A DNA stretch of 64,000 nt from a virus. The notes beneath the pieces were generated by a model. That model was not told where the DNA came from. It saw only the letters and a list, made by a program, of their open reading frames with translations, and made no database searches. Made by a program: the position numbers and the translations under genes. Below are positions 17,214-27,694 of the stretch, in pieces. The stretch is taken from positions 179,167-243,166 of IMG/VR virus record IMGVR_UViG_3300042560_001323. One strand, written 5' to 3'. How positions within the stretch are numbered: position 1 is the stretch's first letter; each line of letters opens with the position of its first letter.

Positions 17214-18020
17214 TTACCCAATTAAATCAAATGCCGGCATTTCATAATCATAAGTCATCCTTTCCATAATAATGTCAATTTCTTTTTGGGCATCATCATA
17301 GATTTGGCGACCATTAAACTCGACTCCTCCTGGCAATTTTATTCCTTGATATTTTATCAAATTATTACCCCATTGCCGCTTAATAATGGCCGTGGCATAC
17401 CGTTTGATGAAAGAATCATTCCAAACTTTTGAAGATTCTGTTGGATCCATTGCCCGGTAACAATCAAGAACAATATAATTTCCAACTTGAACATCTGACC
17501 AATTAATATCAAGATAAAGTTTATCGCCTCTTTTATTAAACCGAACCATTTTTTCTGGTGTTAAAATCCAGTCAATATCCTCAAGATACCGCTGAACCAT
17601 TGTATAGGAGAGCAATTCCATTGACCCCCAATAATATAAATCATTGAGGAATAGTTGATATTTAATATTGAAAAGACCGCTGGATAGAGTGCTACCCATT
17701 GAGAAGTTAAAAATCTTATTGATTCCAATAATGTGTGGTGGAACCTTAATATAGTTTGCTGTTTCTGTAAAATTATAACCATCTATTGAAGTGGATGCAA
17801 ACCCAACTCCACCCTTCGCCCTATCAATATCTTCTTGTTTTATTTGATATTTAAGAAATGCTTGAATAGTTCCATCAAAATGCCGCTCATAAAATAGTTG
17901 CAGGGCATCATCAATTAAATCGTCAAGTTGCTCTTCAGCAATTTCAATGTTGATTACTGGTGCTCCAAGTTTGCGGAGGCAATAATCAATTAGTTCTTGG
18001 CGGGATGATGGTTGTGCCAT
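17214..18020 (-). CDS. 13: Neck protein gp13
   Basis: A 268-residue protein that starts MAQPSSRQELIDYCLRKLGAP, then EEQLDDLIDDALQLFYERHFDG, LNDLYYWGSMELL and DCYRAMDP, the recognisable T4 gp13 adaptor pattern. It sits on the portal and binds gp14. Its ATG overlaps the stop of the 54-residue upstream gene by one base (TAATG), and gp14 follows after three bases, so the neck genes are translationally coupled. Confidence 0.93.
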   Translation of the reverse strand: MAQPSSRQELIDYCLRKLGAPVINIEIAEEQLDDLIDDALQLFYERHFDGTIQAFLKYQIKQEDIDRAKGGVGFASTSIDGYNFTETANYIKVPPHIIGINKIFNFSMGSTLSSGLFNIKYQLFLNDLYYWGSMELLSYTMVQRYLEDIDWILTPEKMVRFNKRGDKLYLDINWSDVQVGNYIVLDCYRAMDPTESSKVWNDSFIKRYATAIIKRQWGNNLIKYQGIKLPGGVEFNGRQIYDDAQKEIDIIMERMTYDYEMPAFDLIG

Positions 18021-18184
18021 TAGATTTTAGAAAGAACTTCTTGTTGTTTTAAGTAAAGTTTAATATAAGATTTGGACATATTTTTCAATGTCTCAATATC
18101 ATTAATACTATCTATATCTCTAGAAAGTTTTTCATATTCAAAAAGTTTATTCACATCATTTAAAATAATTTTATCGGGTTGCAT
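18020..18184 (-). CDS. Small conserved T4-like cyanophage protein
   Basis: A 54-residue ORF (MQPDKIILNDVNKLFEYEKL, RDIDSINDIETLKNMSKSYI) rich in Asp, Lys and Leu and predicted helical. It overlaps the upstream 75-residue gene by 14 bases and gp13 by one base, so the coding assignment is strong. The place next to gp13 is where T4-like cyanophages carry a short helical protein of unknown function. Confidence 0.75.
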   Translation of the reverse strand: MQPDKIILNDVNKLFEYEKLSRDIDSINDIETLKNMSKSYIKLYLKQQEVLSKI

Positions 18185-18398
18185 TAAGTAGCTCCAGTAG
18201 TAACGATTTAACTTGATTAATTTCTTCTTTTATTGTATCTAAATTCCTCTCTAAATCTTCAACTTTATTTTGTTCTTTTTGCTTTGCTAACGCCATTGTT
18301 AAATATTCTTCATAACCGCTTTTATTCGTATTTAGTATGGCATTTGTGTTCATATCCCTGATTAAATCTGGGTGACCTTCAATTTTAGATTGCTTCAA
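18171..18398 (-). CDS. Small coiled-coil structural protein
   Basis: A 75-residue protein. The N-terminal half has KIEGHPDLIRDMNTNAILNT; the C-terminal 35 residues form a coiled coil (VEDLERNLDTIKEEINQVKSL). It overlaps the large upstream baseplate gene by four bases (ATGA). A gene of this type is conserved between the baseplate and neck genes of T4-like cyanophages. No enzymatic motif is present. Confidence 0.7.
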   Translation of the reverse strand: MKQSKIEGHPDLIRDMNTNAILNTNKSGYEEYLTMALAKQKEQNKVEDLERNLDTIKEEINQVKSLLLELLNATR

Positions 18399-20905
18399 AC
18401 TGCTGCTCCCGCAAGTGCGATTACTCTTAGTTCTTTCACTCTTGGTGGATATGCCTGATTGATGGAAGTTCCAACAAGTTTAATACTATAATAACGGAAA
18501 GACGGTAGATTATCTACAGTGAATAAGTATTCCTTAAATTTAACACTATCACCTTCAAATCCGAGAGAATCTTCCTTAATTAATTTAGAATCGGAAAGAC
18601 CACTATTTTGAGAGGGGTCTATAGGTTTGTTGAAACTGTTTAGGTTAGTATAACCGGGAAATGGATAATAAACAAGCTCATCCCCTATTGTATTTGATAC
18701 TGAATAGAGACACTTTATTTCGTTGAAAATATTAACGTGTGCTGATATGTAAATTTTAATAGAATTTGCAGGAAGTTCAAGTTGAATTGGGACATTAGCA
18801 TAAACAAAGGCTGATGGATCGGTAGTTAATTTTGCAACCTTATCATCAATAATAAAATTGGTAATTAAATTGTCAACTCTATTGGTCGTAAAACTTATTG
18901 CAACTCTTTGTAAATCAATTGTTGGCGAGATATAAGAATTTGCTGTATTTAACTGCATATTAAGTGTAAAAGATTTTTTACCAGGAAGAGTAGTCAAGTT
19001 TTGAGTCTCATTAATTTTTGATGCAATAATTCTCGGTGAGTTTAAGTAATTATTTGAATTTAGATTTATTTCAGTAAATCCCGAATCAATATAAGAAAGT
19101 TCGCTTCCACTAATACTCGTTCCAGAGACTGTTCTTATTTTTGAGGAAATGCTCGTGCCCGGTAAAACCGTAGAGTCCACAATTGGTCGCACAATTTCAA
19201 ATGGAATATTTTGAGTTGCCTTAATATTCTCTCCCCCGGATGATTTAGTTTGTTTAAAGTATAATCTACCAAGTGGTGAACCTACGCCACGGCTAGTTTG
19301 TCCCTGAGGCAATGCTGTAATATTACCACCGTTTGTAAAATCAACCCTAACTTTGTAATAATCTAGGCCAATTGAATTATTCTCAGTTGAATCGCTAAGA
19401 GTAAATGTTTTGTTTATTCGTCTTAGTGATACACCATTTATCTCATACTTCATTACTGGAGTTAATGCAGAATAAGAACTCGCTAAAGTTTGGTCAATTT
19501 GCCTGGTGATTCCCGTTAATGTATTTCCCGAAACTCCATTATATGCAATAATTTCATTCCCTATCTTTACATAACCAGGATTTGTTATTGCAACACCGAT
19601 GTTTTCAAATGTTGAAAAATTAGTTGCATCTTGAATGCTAATGTTTCCAGTTGTGTTATTTGAATATGCAGTGGTTAGTTTGGATGGACTAATATCGCTA
19701 GAAGCATTATTTATAATAACTCTGTTTACATTAGAGTGCATTCCGTGGTTTCTGTGATTAATTTTGATGTGTTCTCCATTTTCATTTACAACTATGCTAC
19801 TTGGATATGCTTTTATGCCAGATGAAAAATAGATATCGCTAGTTATCCCAGAATTATTAACATAAGTTAAAGTTTTGGCAGAGAGGGCTTCTTCAAAATC
19901 TCCTTGAACGTTATCAACGATAAGCTCATTAATACCTGCAATATTTTGAACCGAAAGTTGCATATTTAATCCTAAATTCGAGGCCCCTATTTGAGTTGGA
20001 ACTAGGACATCACCAATAAGATAGCCGTTACCACCAGCCGTAATAGTAGCGCCAGCCGATGCTACTGAGCCATTAGTTATTGTAATGCTTGCCGTTGCAT
20101 TTCTGCCGCTTCCTGTCTTTGAGGTAAGTGCAATATTATTATAAGTGATTGAACCTGAAAATGGAGTATAACCTATACCAGCATTAACGATACCGAGAGT
20201 TCCAGTAGCAGAGCCAGCATAACCCACATAATTCCCGCTTCCCGATGCATTGAGTTGGGTAATATCGTTTCCAAATGTCAAATTTGAGGTTAAAATAGTA
20301 GCACCCAATCCAATTTTAATCTTTCTGGCGTTCATTTCAAGAGGATTGCTAATTAAATTTGCAACTTGATTATTGCCTTCTGTTAAATCTGGATTGTAAA
20401 AATTAATGTCTCCCTGAGAAGCCTTAAAGTTAGCGCGATAGAGAGTGAACTTTAAATCATCACTCTGCACTGGAGTCCAAGTTGAACCATTCTGTGATTT
20501 AAATACTGAACCAGATAATGGTTGTTTTGTTACAAAAACCCCGCTAGTTGAACTAGAGGTTAAATCCATTTCAGTTAATCTTGAAATGTGGACTAAATAT
20601 TGGTCTGAATTAGAAAGGATGCAAACGCAATGAAATGTATCACCCTTCAGAAAAACCGGAGATTCAAATGTAACCCTTGTTGCTAGAGTTCCATTATTTG
20701 ATGTTGAAATAATTTCTGGTCTTAAAACTACTTCAGAATGTCGGTAAACTGAATCTGTTGGCAATCCATATTCCATTGGGCGGAGTTGAACCGTTACCGG
20801 AAGCTCTGGATCTTTACTATAAAAGAATAAATCCAATGATGTTACAAAATAACCGCTAGTGGGTGCAACATAAAAAGACTGGGCAATTGGATCTACTAAC
20901 TTCAT
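18395..20905 (-). CDS. Baseplate wedge-region structural protein
   Basis: An 836-residue protein. The N-terminal domain (DPIAQSFYVAPTSGYFVTSLDLFFYSKDPELPVTVQLRP) is found in cyanophage baseplate proteins, often at the C-terminus of DUF4815 proteins; here it stands alone beside the 1696-residue DUF4815-type gene. Residues about 240-290 have a glycine-rich module (GIGYTPFSG) like those in gp7 and gp14. A KIGNEIIAYNG repeat related to parts of gp7 follows. It probably contributes to the baseplate periphery or fibre attachment. Confidence 0.75.
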   Translation of the reverse strand: MKLVDPIAQSFYVAPTSGYFVTSLDLFFYSKDPELPVTVQLRPMEYGLPTDSVYRHSEVVLRPEIISTSNNGTLATRVTFESPVFLKGDTFHCVCILSNSDQYLVHISRLTEMDLTSSSTSGVFVTKQPLSGSVFKSQNGSTWTPVQSDDLKFTLYRANFKASQGDINFYNPDLTEGNNQVANLISNPLEMNARKIKIGLGATILTSNLTFGNDITQLNASGSGNYVGYAGSATGTLGIVNAGIGYTPFSGSITYNNIALTSKTGSGRNATASITITNGSVASAGATITAGGNGYLIGDVLVPTQIGASNLGLNMQLSVQNIAGINELIVDNVQGDFEEALSAKTLTYVNNSGITSDIYFSSGIKAYPSSIVVNENGEHIKINHRNHGMHSNVNRVIINNASSDISPSKLTTAYSNNTTGNISIQDATNFSTFENIGVAITNPGYVKIGNEIIAYNGVSGNTLTGITRQIDQTLASSYSALTPVMKYEINGVSLRRINKTFTLSDSTENNSIGLDYYKVRVDFTNGGNITALPQGQTSRGVGSPLGRLYFKQTKSSGGENIKATQNIPFEIVRPIVDSTVLPGTSISSKIRTVSGTSISGSELSYIDSGFTEINLNSNNYLNSPRIIASKINETQNLTTLPGKKSFTLNMQLNTANSYISPTIDLQRVAISFTTNRVDNLITNFIIDDKVAKLTTDPSAFVYANVPIQLELPANSIKIYISAHVNIFNEIKCLYSVSNTIGDELVYYPFPGYTNLNSFNKPIDPSQNSGLSDSKLIKEDSLGFEGDSVKFKEYLFTVDNLPSFRYYSIKLVGTSINQAYPPRVKELRVIALAGAAV

Positions 20906-20925
20906 CTATCTTATTATTCTAACGA

Positions 20926-20934
20926 ACTATTTAG
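20926..20934 (-). promoter_or_regulatory. Late promoter-like motif CTAAATAGT
   Basis: The minus-strand motif is 21 bases upstream of the start at 20905. It overlaps the right end of the miniature TnpB derivative, so part of the promoter may have been supplied or displaced by that element. Confidence 0.45.
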
Positions 20935-21038
20935 TAACAAAAACCAATAAAAATAAAACTCTATTGATTTTCTAGACGCTTCATAGAAGATGCTAAGTGG
21001 TGAAAGTCAATATTTTAAGAGAAATAATAAATCCTCTT
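20932..21038 (-). mobile_element. Miniature TnpB-element derivative
   Basis: About 107 bp. In minus-strand order it has a left-end hairpin (AAGAGG ... CTCTT), then the last ~14 codons of a TnpB frame (DFHHLASSMKRLENQ plus stop), then the same right end (ATTGGTTTTTGTTACTA) as the two full copies. The whole tnpB core is missing. It keeps the segment from which an omega-RNA scaffold would be made. Its hairpin overlaps the stop codon of the 1696-residue baseplate gene. Confidence 0.75.
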
Positions 21039-24000
21039 AACTACTCCAATAGGTAGGATTCCCCTCGTAAAGTTTTTTAGCTATTGCATTTATTCTTTGA
21101 AGTTCAGAAACTGTATTTATTCTTCTAAGGCCAATGGCATCCATTAACACCCCAACTGTGAATGAAGTCCCATTTTTAGAATTTATACTGTTAACCAAAC
21201 TTTGTCCCTCGTCTGACGTAGTGACGCTTCTTCCATTAACTACAATATCACCATCTTGCCAGGGGCGAGAAACTTGAGTTTGCATGGGTTCTGGTGCCGG
21301 TGCAATTACGTCTGGTATAGCTACTTCGGGTGCTGGGGTAGATTGAACCTGTGTAGACACTTCGGGTGCTGGGGTAGATTGAACCGGTGTAGGTTCTGGC
21401 GGCGGGGGAGGAGTTTGTGGAGGCTCAACTCTAACGATATTCTCTTCAATAGAATTAAGTCTACCAGAAGAGTAATACTTTTCCTCTGCGAAGGATGTTG
21501 CAGCGCCTTCAACTAATGAATTTGTAGGACTATTAGTTAATCTAAAGACTCTAATTCCACTTTCAAAAGATGGATTCTGTTGAATATTACGGTTTGGAAT
21601 AAACAATGAACCTATAATATCGCCGGAATTGTCCGCTATCAGCTTAATATCCGAACTTATAGTGGCTTCCGCTCCGGTTGTTTGGCCCTTTATGGTCATA
21701 CCGCTTTCAATATAACCACTAAAACCACCTTGAACCATATTAGCTAAACTATAAGTGTCAACATTAATGATAGTAGATGTTGATGAATAATTTTCTGAAA
21801 TTATTGTATCTGGATAATATGGATTAGTGGAATACGTTACGGATGGAGAATCATATTGACCATATTTATGGTTACTTTTTGCAACTCTAAATTTAATTTC
21901 CGCACCGGTTGTGATGTTTGACCCAATTACTGTCTCGCCAATTTGGAACGTTCCGCTGGTCATTTGAATTTGAATAAGTTTAGGTACGATAAATTTATCC
22001 ATTGCTCTTCCATCAAAATAAGAATACAATCTAGAAAGAGGTTTCATTCTCTTAGCAGTAAATTCAATATTTCTGGAACGAAGATACGGAATAATTTCAC
22101 TTTTAATAAGTGTATTCCCCTTTTCCCAAATACTAGATACAGAATTCCATAAAACGGGATTAAATCCAAGTTGCTGGTCAAAACTAACTGCTGCAAGTTG
22201 AGAAATTGTAGGTGAATAGTTTGCAGCTGAAACTGTTTTAGTGGATACTGTTACTTGATCTGCCCACACATCCGAGGATGGGTAAACTATTATAGTTCCA
22301 CTAAATGTATTATTCCTATAAGAAGCAACATTATCAACTCTAGTTGAATACGGTTGGCTAAATGCAACAACTTCGTCATAATCTAATGTTAAAAGTTGAC
22401 CAGTTTTCTTGACATTAGAGCCAATTAAATCTGCGATATATCTTAGGTCAATACGACTATCTGCAACTGTTCCAATACCTGCAATAGAGTTTGTTGAAAT
22501 AACAAGATCGAGTGCGGTTGTGTAGTGGCTGGGCCGGAGTTCACCTGTATCTAAATCAACACTATTCTTAACTTCGGTAGTTTTAAGTTGGGATATAGTA
22601 TTAGAGAAATTGTCAACAAAGAAACCAGATTTAAAGCGGTTTAGACCGGAGCTATCTGGAATGAAAAGATTAGAGGTATGATTCTCTAGCAGTGTCAATG
22701 AGGTATAATATTCAAGATTTAAAATCCTATCTTCAAGATTTTTAATATCATTCATTCTATATCTTTTATTGGTTGCCAATTGAATGTCGGCATCTTCTGG
22801 AGCACAGAGATAGGCTGGGAGATAAATTGTAGCGATTTCCAAAGAATCTTCAATTTGATTGGGTGGCTGAGGTAACTCTGCTGGTGCCCCAGAAGAAAGT
22901 TGAAGTTGGCCGGTTTTAGATAAAAATATCTTATCAATTCTTGGTAAATAGAACGAGTAGTCTAAAATAATAGATTCATCTGATGCTAGAATGTTCTTAA
23001 TATTGGCAGAATTATTTGAAAAATCTCTACCTAAAAATTCAAAAGGAGACCTGGAGTTAACATTCACAACATTACGCGAAACTCTGGGGCGAGCATCAAT
23101 GATATCTGAGACAGAAATTCCATCAACTTTCGGTAAATCGCAGTAATCAAAGTTTGAATACGAGTTAACAGTTACAATATCTCCATCATCGGAAGTAAGA
23201 TAATCAGCCGATTCAAATACTACACTTAACTCTCTTGTCGGCTCTTTTGCATTTGTTTTTCTGACTAATTTTGAATAATCATAAATTGATGATTTTTGTC
23301 CAGGTTCAAATGTAAAGTTTGAAGTTATATTTGAATCGCCAAAATCCAAAGAAACAACATTTGCCGTAACACCAGTATCTTTAAATGTAAGGGTTTCGTT
23401 TACAGTAAAAGTAGAAGAATTTAGATAAACAAAGTTAATACTCAAATCGTTTACACTTTTAACATAAATTGCAACTGCCTTGGAATTTGAACCAATTATT
23501 GTTTCCCCGACTAACAAATCTCCTGTTTTGTTTGTTGGACCACTAATAGATGATAGAGTTAATCTAGGCAAAGATGGTGGAGTTACAGTAGATGACTCAA
23601 ATACTCCATAAATTTTTGTAACATCGGGCTCGAGAAGACAAATATCTATATCTTGAACTCTAGAACCATATGGGTAGTTTCCGTAAATTAGGCCATCGTT
23701 TAGTGTGGTATTTCCAATACCCGAGGCAATATATTTTGACTTGTCAATTGTAATTGTTTTTACTCTATTTTTATATTTAACTTTTTCCTTTACGTTAATT
23801 TTTCTAAGAGTTACAATAAGTTTTGCTTTAGAATTACTGCCGAGACCACTTATTGTAATAGTTGATGAACCACTTCCGTATGTAAATTTATCGGAAGTTA
23901 GAGTCTCGGTTATTCCATCTTCACGAATAAGGACATATCTTTCTTCATCAAATGGTAAGAAAGTTTCATTGGTATCTGATAAAATTGGGCCAACGGCATT

Positions 24001-26127
24001 TGATGAAATAATAACATCAAACTGCTTTCTTATGATAAGATTAGAACCCAATAGATTAACGTTATTTACATTCTCTTTTGGTAACTCCGTGTAAAGGGTA
24101 TTATCTTGTGATTTTGTTAATTGTGAAGACAGTAAAGTAAAATCTGAAGGATTAATCACAATAGAAGGCAATTTACCTTCACAAATACCGCTAACAGTTG
24201 TTACACCAGCTAATGTTAATGTTTTAGAACCAACGGTTTCAACCCTGGCATAATTGCTTGTTGAAATTCCTGGGGTAGTAAACGCGACCAGATTTCCAAC
24301 TTTAACGCTGCCAATAAATGAATTGTTTGTTCTAGTTACTGTTGATATGCCGGTTGATTGGTCAAATGCCGTGATATTTACTTGGCCAATTTGAGTTGAA
24401 GGGTACTGTTTAACATCTGCAGTAAAAGTATAAGCTGTACCTACTATTCCATATACAGCCTTTACATCATTTAAGGAATATGCTGTTACTGCCGTTGTTA
24501 CCCTTGTATTTTCAATACCGTTGAAAATAAGTTTTTCCCCGGTTGCAAATGTTCCACGAATATCGTATGCCGTAACAATGCCACTATTTCTTGAATCGTA
24601 ACGTATGAACCCAGATGCCCCACTAGATTTGCCGACAATTTGGCACGGAACATTATACTGAATGTCACTGTCTAGACTTTGATTTAATGTTAATTCTGTG
24701 TAGGATTGCACGTCAAAAAGCGAAATATCCCATTCATTTAGATTAGGATTATTCGTGGTATATGACCCAGATTCTAATGCAAAGTCATAAACCCTCGCCA
24801 GACCGATCTCTTTTCCTGGTGCAGATAGTTGAGAATTGCCTACTCTTGAATCTCTAAGACTTAAAGTATAATTTGTGCCAATTCCAATTACAGGCGTTCC
24901 ATAAACTCTGTTTAGGGTAAGAGTTGAACCGGTATAATAAATAATCTCTTGACCTTCAAGAAGTTTGGTGGTTCTAGGTTTTTTAAAATCAATAAATCTG
25001 GGGCTTGCGGTTTTCGCTTCGTAACCTTGAACGTATGCCTTTAGTGGGGAAACTTGATAAATGCCTAAACTATCACTTGGAGTATTGCCATCGTAAGTTA
25101 CTTCTCCTGCACCATAAACGCCATTATTACCAATAAGATTATTTAAAGATTCGCTAATTGATACAACTGGGGAATTGACGTAATAGTTTCCAGATTCATC
25201 AAATGTTCTTTTTGCAAACTCTTGCTCTAAAATATTGTAATTTACTACATCCTGATTTGAGATTAAAACCCCTTTTCTAATTTCTAAAAGTTGAACAAAG
25301 TTGCTAGGTTTCTCTTCTTCTGCAGCATATTTTGTTAGAATTAATTGAATGGAAAATCTATCAGCACCTGGAGCGGTATAGTTTGGGAAACCGCTAGCGT
25401 TATCAACAAGTTCAATCTTATCATCAGAAGTAACAATGGTTTCGGAAACAAAAAACCCCACCTTATAAGATGAAATATTCGAGTATTGGTCTAAGAGTAA
25501 TGTTTGTTTGTAAACGTTTACAAATGTTCCTCTAATAAAGTAAACTCCGTCAGAAATCGTTACAGATGATGCAACGGAATTACAATTGCTGGGAATAGTT
25601 ACAGCAATTGTTTCTCCAGCAGTAAAAACGACAATTTCACCTGTAGAGAGAGTTTCGGTTGAAGATGCCTCTAAGATGAGTTCTTCACCATCAGAAAATA
25701 ATTCTTCTAAACCGGTTGAAGTGTCTGAACTAATATATTTAATGTAAAGAGATGCATTACCTCTTTCTGACTCCTTTTGAGTTTGAAATAGAATTACGGT
25801 TGCCCTAATGTTGCTTCTTTTGCCTCTGATTGTTTTGCCAACTAATAGCGGAATATAAGTAGATACACTGGTTCCATTGTATGAGTTTTGTAGTTCTATT
25901 GCTTGAAGATCGTTATCATAATCAATATTGCCCGGAATTACTACTGACCCTTCTTTAAAAATATGATTACCAAATTGCTCAACTTGATTTTGAAGAATTG
26001 ATTGCAGGTTATTTAGTTCTCTACCTTGAACTGGATTTGATGGTTTAAATAATACGCGATAATAATTATCAACGGTATTAAAATCGTCATTATATGGAGT
26101 GATATTGAGATTTGTTTCCTGCGGCAT
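21037..26127 (-). CDS. Large baseplate structural protein, DUF4815 type
   Basis: A 1696-residue protein. The N-terminus (LNITPYNDDFNTVDNYYRVLF, PVQGRELNNLQSILQNQVEQ, HIFKEGSVVIPG) is the DUF4815 signature of cyanophage baseplate wedge proteins. The middle contains YRMNDIKNLEDRILNLEYYT and RMKPLSRLYSYFDGR, also conserved in the family. Near the C-terminus is a Pro-rich hinge with PPPPPEPTP and two near-identical copies of an STPAPEV unit, followed by a ~65-residue terminal domain. It probably forms a baseplate arm or fibre-docking structure. Confidence 0.85.
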   Translation of the reverse strand: MPQETNLNITPYNDDFNTVDNYYRVLFKPSNPVQGRELNNLQSILQNQVEQFGNHIFKEGSVVIPGNIDYDNDLQAIELQNSYNGTSVSTYIPLLVGKTIRGKRSNIRATVILFQTQKESERGNASLYIKYISSDTSTGLEELFSDGEELILEASSTETLSTGEIVVFTAGETIAVTIPSNCNSVASSVTISDGVYFIRGTFVNVYKQTLLLDQYSNISSYKVGFFVSETIVTSDDKIELVDNASGFPNYTAPGADRFSIQLILTKYAAEEEKPSNFVQLLEIRKGVLISNQDVVNYNILEQEFAKRTFDESGNYYVNSPVVSISESLNNLIGNNGVYGAGEVTYDGNTPSDSLGIYQVSPLKAYVQGYEAKTASPRFIDFKKPRTTKLLEGQEIIYYTGSTLTLNRVYGTPVIGIGTNYTLSLRDSRVGNSQLSAPGKEIGLARVYDFALESGSYTTNNPNLNEWDISLFDVQSYTELTLNQSLDSDIQYNVPCQIVGKSSGASGFIRYDSRNSGIVTAYDIRGTFATGEKLIFNGIENTRVTTAVTAYSLNDVKAVYGIVGTAYTFTADVKQYPSTQIGQVNITAFDQSTGISTVTRTNNSFIGSVKVGNLVAFTTPGISTSNYARVETVGSKTLTLAGVTTVSGICEGKLPSIVINPSDFTLLSSQLTKSQDNTLYTELPKENVNNVNLLGSNLIIRKQFDVIISSNAVGPILSDTNETFLPFDEERYVLIREDGITETLTSDKFTYGSGSSTITISGLGSNSKAKLIVTLRKINVKEKVKYKNRVKTITIDKSKYIASGIGNTTLNDGLIYGNYPYGSRVQDIDICLLEPDVTKIYGVFESSTVTPPSLPRLTLSSISGPTNKTGDLLVGETIIGSNSKAVAIYVKSVNDLSINFVYLNSSTFTVNETLTFKDTGVTANVVSLDFGDSNITSNFTFEPGQKSSIYDYSKLVRKTNAKEPTRELSVVFESADYLTSDDGDIVTVNSYSNFDYCDLPKVDGISVSDIIDARPRVSRNVVNVNSRSPFEFLGRDFSNNSANIKNILASDESIILDYSFYLPRIDKIFLSKTGQLQLSSGAPAELPQPPNQIEDSLEIATIYLPAYLCAPEDADIQLATNKRYRMNDIKNLEDRILNLEYYTSLTLLENHTSNLFIPDSSGLNRFKSGFFVDNFSNTISQLKTTEVKNSVDLDTGELRPSHYTTALDLVISTNSIAGIGTVADSRIDLRYIADLIGSNVKKTGQLLTLDYDEVVAFSQPYSTRVDNVASYRNNTFSGTIIVYPSSDVWADQVTVSTKTVSAANYSPTISQLAAVSFDQQLGFNPVLWNSVSSIWEKGNTLIKSEIIPYLRSRNIEFTAKRMKPLSRLYSYFDGRAMDKFIVPKLIQIQMTSGTFQIGETVIGSNITTGAEIKFRVAKSNHKYGQYDSPSVTYSTNPYYPDTIISENYSSTSTIINVDTYSLANMVQGGFSGYIESGMTIKGQTTGAEATISSDIKLIADNSGDIIGSLFIPNRNIQQNPSFESGIRVFRLTNSPTNSLVEGAATSFAEEKYYSSGRLNSIEENIVRVEPPQTPPPPPEPTPVQSTPAPEVSTQVQSTPAPEVAIPDVIAPAPEPMQTQVSRPWQDGDIVVNGRSVTTSDEGQSLVNSINSKNGTSFTVGVLMDAIGLRRINTVSELQRINAIAKKLYEGNPTYWSS

Positions 26128-26133
26128 TGGAGA

Positions 26134-27681
26134 TTAGAACTGCAAAATTACCTTGATGTCTTCTTTTTGATTAGTAGACCTAGTGAAAGACGGTCTATTA
26201 TCAATATGAATAATGTCCCCGGAATATTTCTTTACTTCTGAATTGGATAGTCCATTTGTAAAATATTGACCTAGATAACTATTATTTATTGGGTTATAAT
26301 CTCCATTAAAAGACGAGTCAATTGGAACAGTGTTGCTACCACAAATTAGATTTAAAGAACCTCCTGTTGAAGGGGAGGAGGTAAAACGATTTAGTTTAAA
26401 CCCATAAGTGGGTGAACCATTTTGAGTTCCATTAGTATTAAACCCAACAAGTGAACGATCTTGCCAATATTTAAGCACATTATTCGTATAATCAAATGAT
26501 GCTACTCTACCAACTGCTGTAATACCTGCTCCTACTGTCTGGGTAAATCTAGAATCTGCTGGAAAAGACGCTGCGGTTAGATTAGTCCCCGTTACCTTAA
26601 TAGCATAAAGAGCACTGGCTTTATCTACATTCAATCTAGATGTTGAGCCATAAGTTTGTGGGTTCTTTACAATACCAACTCTTGCGGTTTGATTGCCGAC
26701 AATGAAATCTGGATTTAAGGTGTCATTTTCAAATCTGGAATATAAAATAGCCTTCGTTGCACCGAGTTCTCTATAAATGTCATAACCGTGCCCACCCTTC
26801 GGTGGAATTATTACATTAAAAATTGGAGTAGTAGAACCTGTTGGGACACCGCCTGCAACCAAATCGACAGTCCCGTATGTATAACCAGAACCACCTTTTG
26901 TTATAATAATAGAATCAACTTGTGCATCATTATTTACAACAATTGTTGCTTCTGCATCGCTCCCATCCCCATTAATCGGGACTTTAGTGTAAGTGGTATT
27001 TGGTGAACCTATTGAAAAGCCCCGATTTACTACAGTAATAATTTTTAATTGGCCGCTATTTGATGCATTATTGCGAATGGAAGTATATTCTGAATTTGTT
27101 TCCCAATCAGAAGGAACTGGAATATAATTTGTTGAGTCAAATTTAATAATATCACTCGGCTTGATGGTATAGAGATATTTCCAAATATAACCATCACCAC
27201 TCTCACCAGCTTTTCTCGGCTCCAAATCCGTAAAAGTTGGCTCATTTAAAGATGGCTGCCCTCTTGGATTTTCTGGGTCAGTGCCATTAAAAAGACAGAT
27301 ATAAACTTTATAATCTTGGTTTACGACAAAATAATTTGAGGAATATAGACTAGTTGCCCCGGAAGGTTTTGATGTATTACTTCTAGTAATATCGTGCCGG
27401 TACATATCATAAGTTGTACCCGAAGTCCAAGCTGTTTTTTTAATAATTTGTTTAGCATTGGCAATGGTTACCTTTTTCAGTGCAATCATTGTATCCCAAT
27501 AATCGTTTTCTTGGTCAAAACTATCCTTAGGTGCCGGCGGCGCGGTATCCCAATCTGTTTGATAATCTGAGGCGTTCGGTAGTCCAATAAAAGTATAATA
27601 GGTATCCGTGCCAGTCGTAACAGTTTCAACAAACTTTTTAGCCTGAAAAATTCTAATTTGGTCGGTAATTATGGCTGACAT
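26134..27681 (-). CDS. 8: Baseplate wedge protein gp8
   Basis: A 515-residue protein matching the cyanophage gp8 pattern: YYTFIGLP, ALKKVTIANAKQII, YFVVNQDYKVYICLFNG, GDGYIWKYLYTIKPSDIIKF and YIPVPSDW. The middle has a glycine-rich module (ITKGGSGYTYGTVDL). T4 gp8 has 334 residues. gp8 is a wedge component that binds gp7 and gp10-type proteins. The gene is preceded by the CTAAATAGC motif and lies between gp7 and the DUF4815 gene. Confidence 0.92.
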   Translation of the reverse strand: MSAIITDQIRIFQAKKFVETVTTGTDTYYTFIGLPNASDYQTDWDTAPPAPKDSFDQENDYWDTMIALKKVTIANAKQIIKKTAWTSGTTYDMYRHDITRSNTSKPSGATSLYSSNYFVVNQDYKVYICLFNGTDPENPRGQPSLNEPTFTDLEPRKAGESGDGYIWKYLYTIKPSDIIKFDSTNYIPVPSDWETNSEYTSIRNNASNSGQLKIITVVNRGFSIGSPNTTYTKVPINGDGSDAEATIVVNNDAQVDSIIITKGGSGYTYGTVDLVAGGVPTGSTTPIFNVIIPPKGGHGYDIYRELGATKAILYSRFENDTLNPDFIVGNQTARVGIVKNPQTYGSTSRLNVDKASALYAIKVTGTNLTAASFPADSRFTQTVGAGITAVGRVASFDYTNNVLKYWQDRSLVGFNTNGTQNGSPTYGFKLNRFTSSPSTGGSLNLICGSNTVPIDSSFNGDYNPINNSYLGQYFTNGLSNSEVKKYSGDIIHIDNRPSFTRSTNQKEDIKVILQF

Positions 27682-27694
27682 ATTAAACTTTTTA

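Noticed and set aside
21256-21516. Plus-strand frame with WGRLN repeats opposite the Pro-rich hinge of the baseplate gene.
   Set aside because: It is the complementary reading of the repeated Pro-rich codons in the 1696-residue protein.
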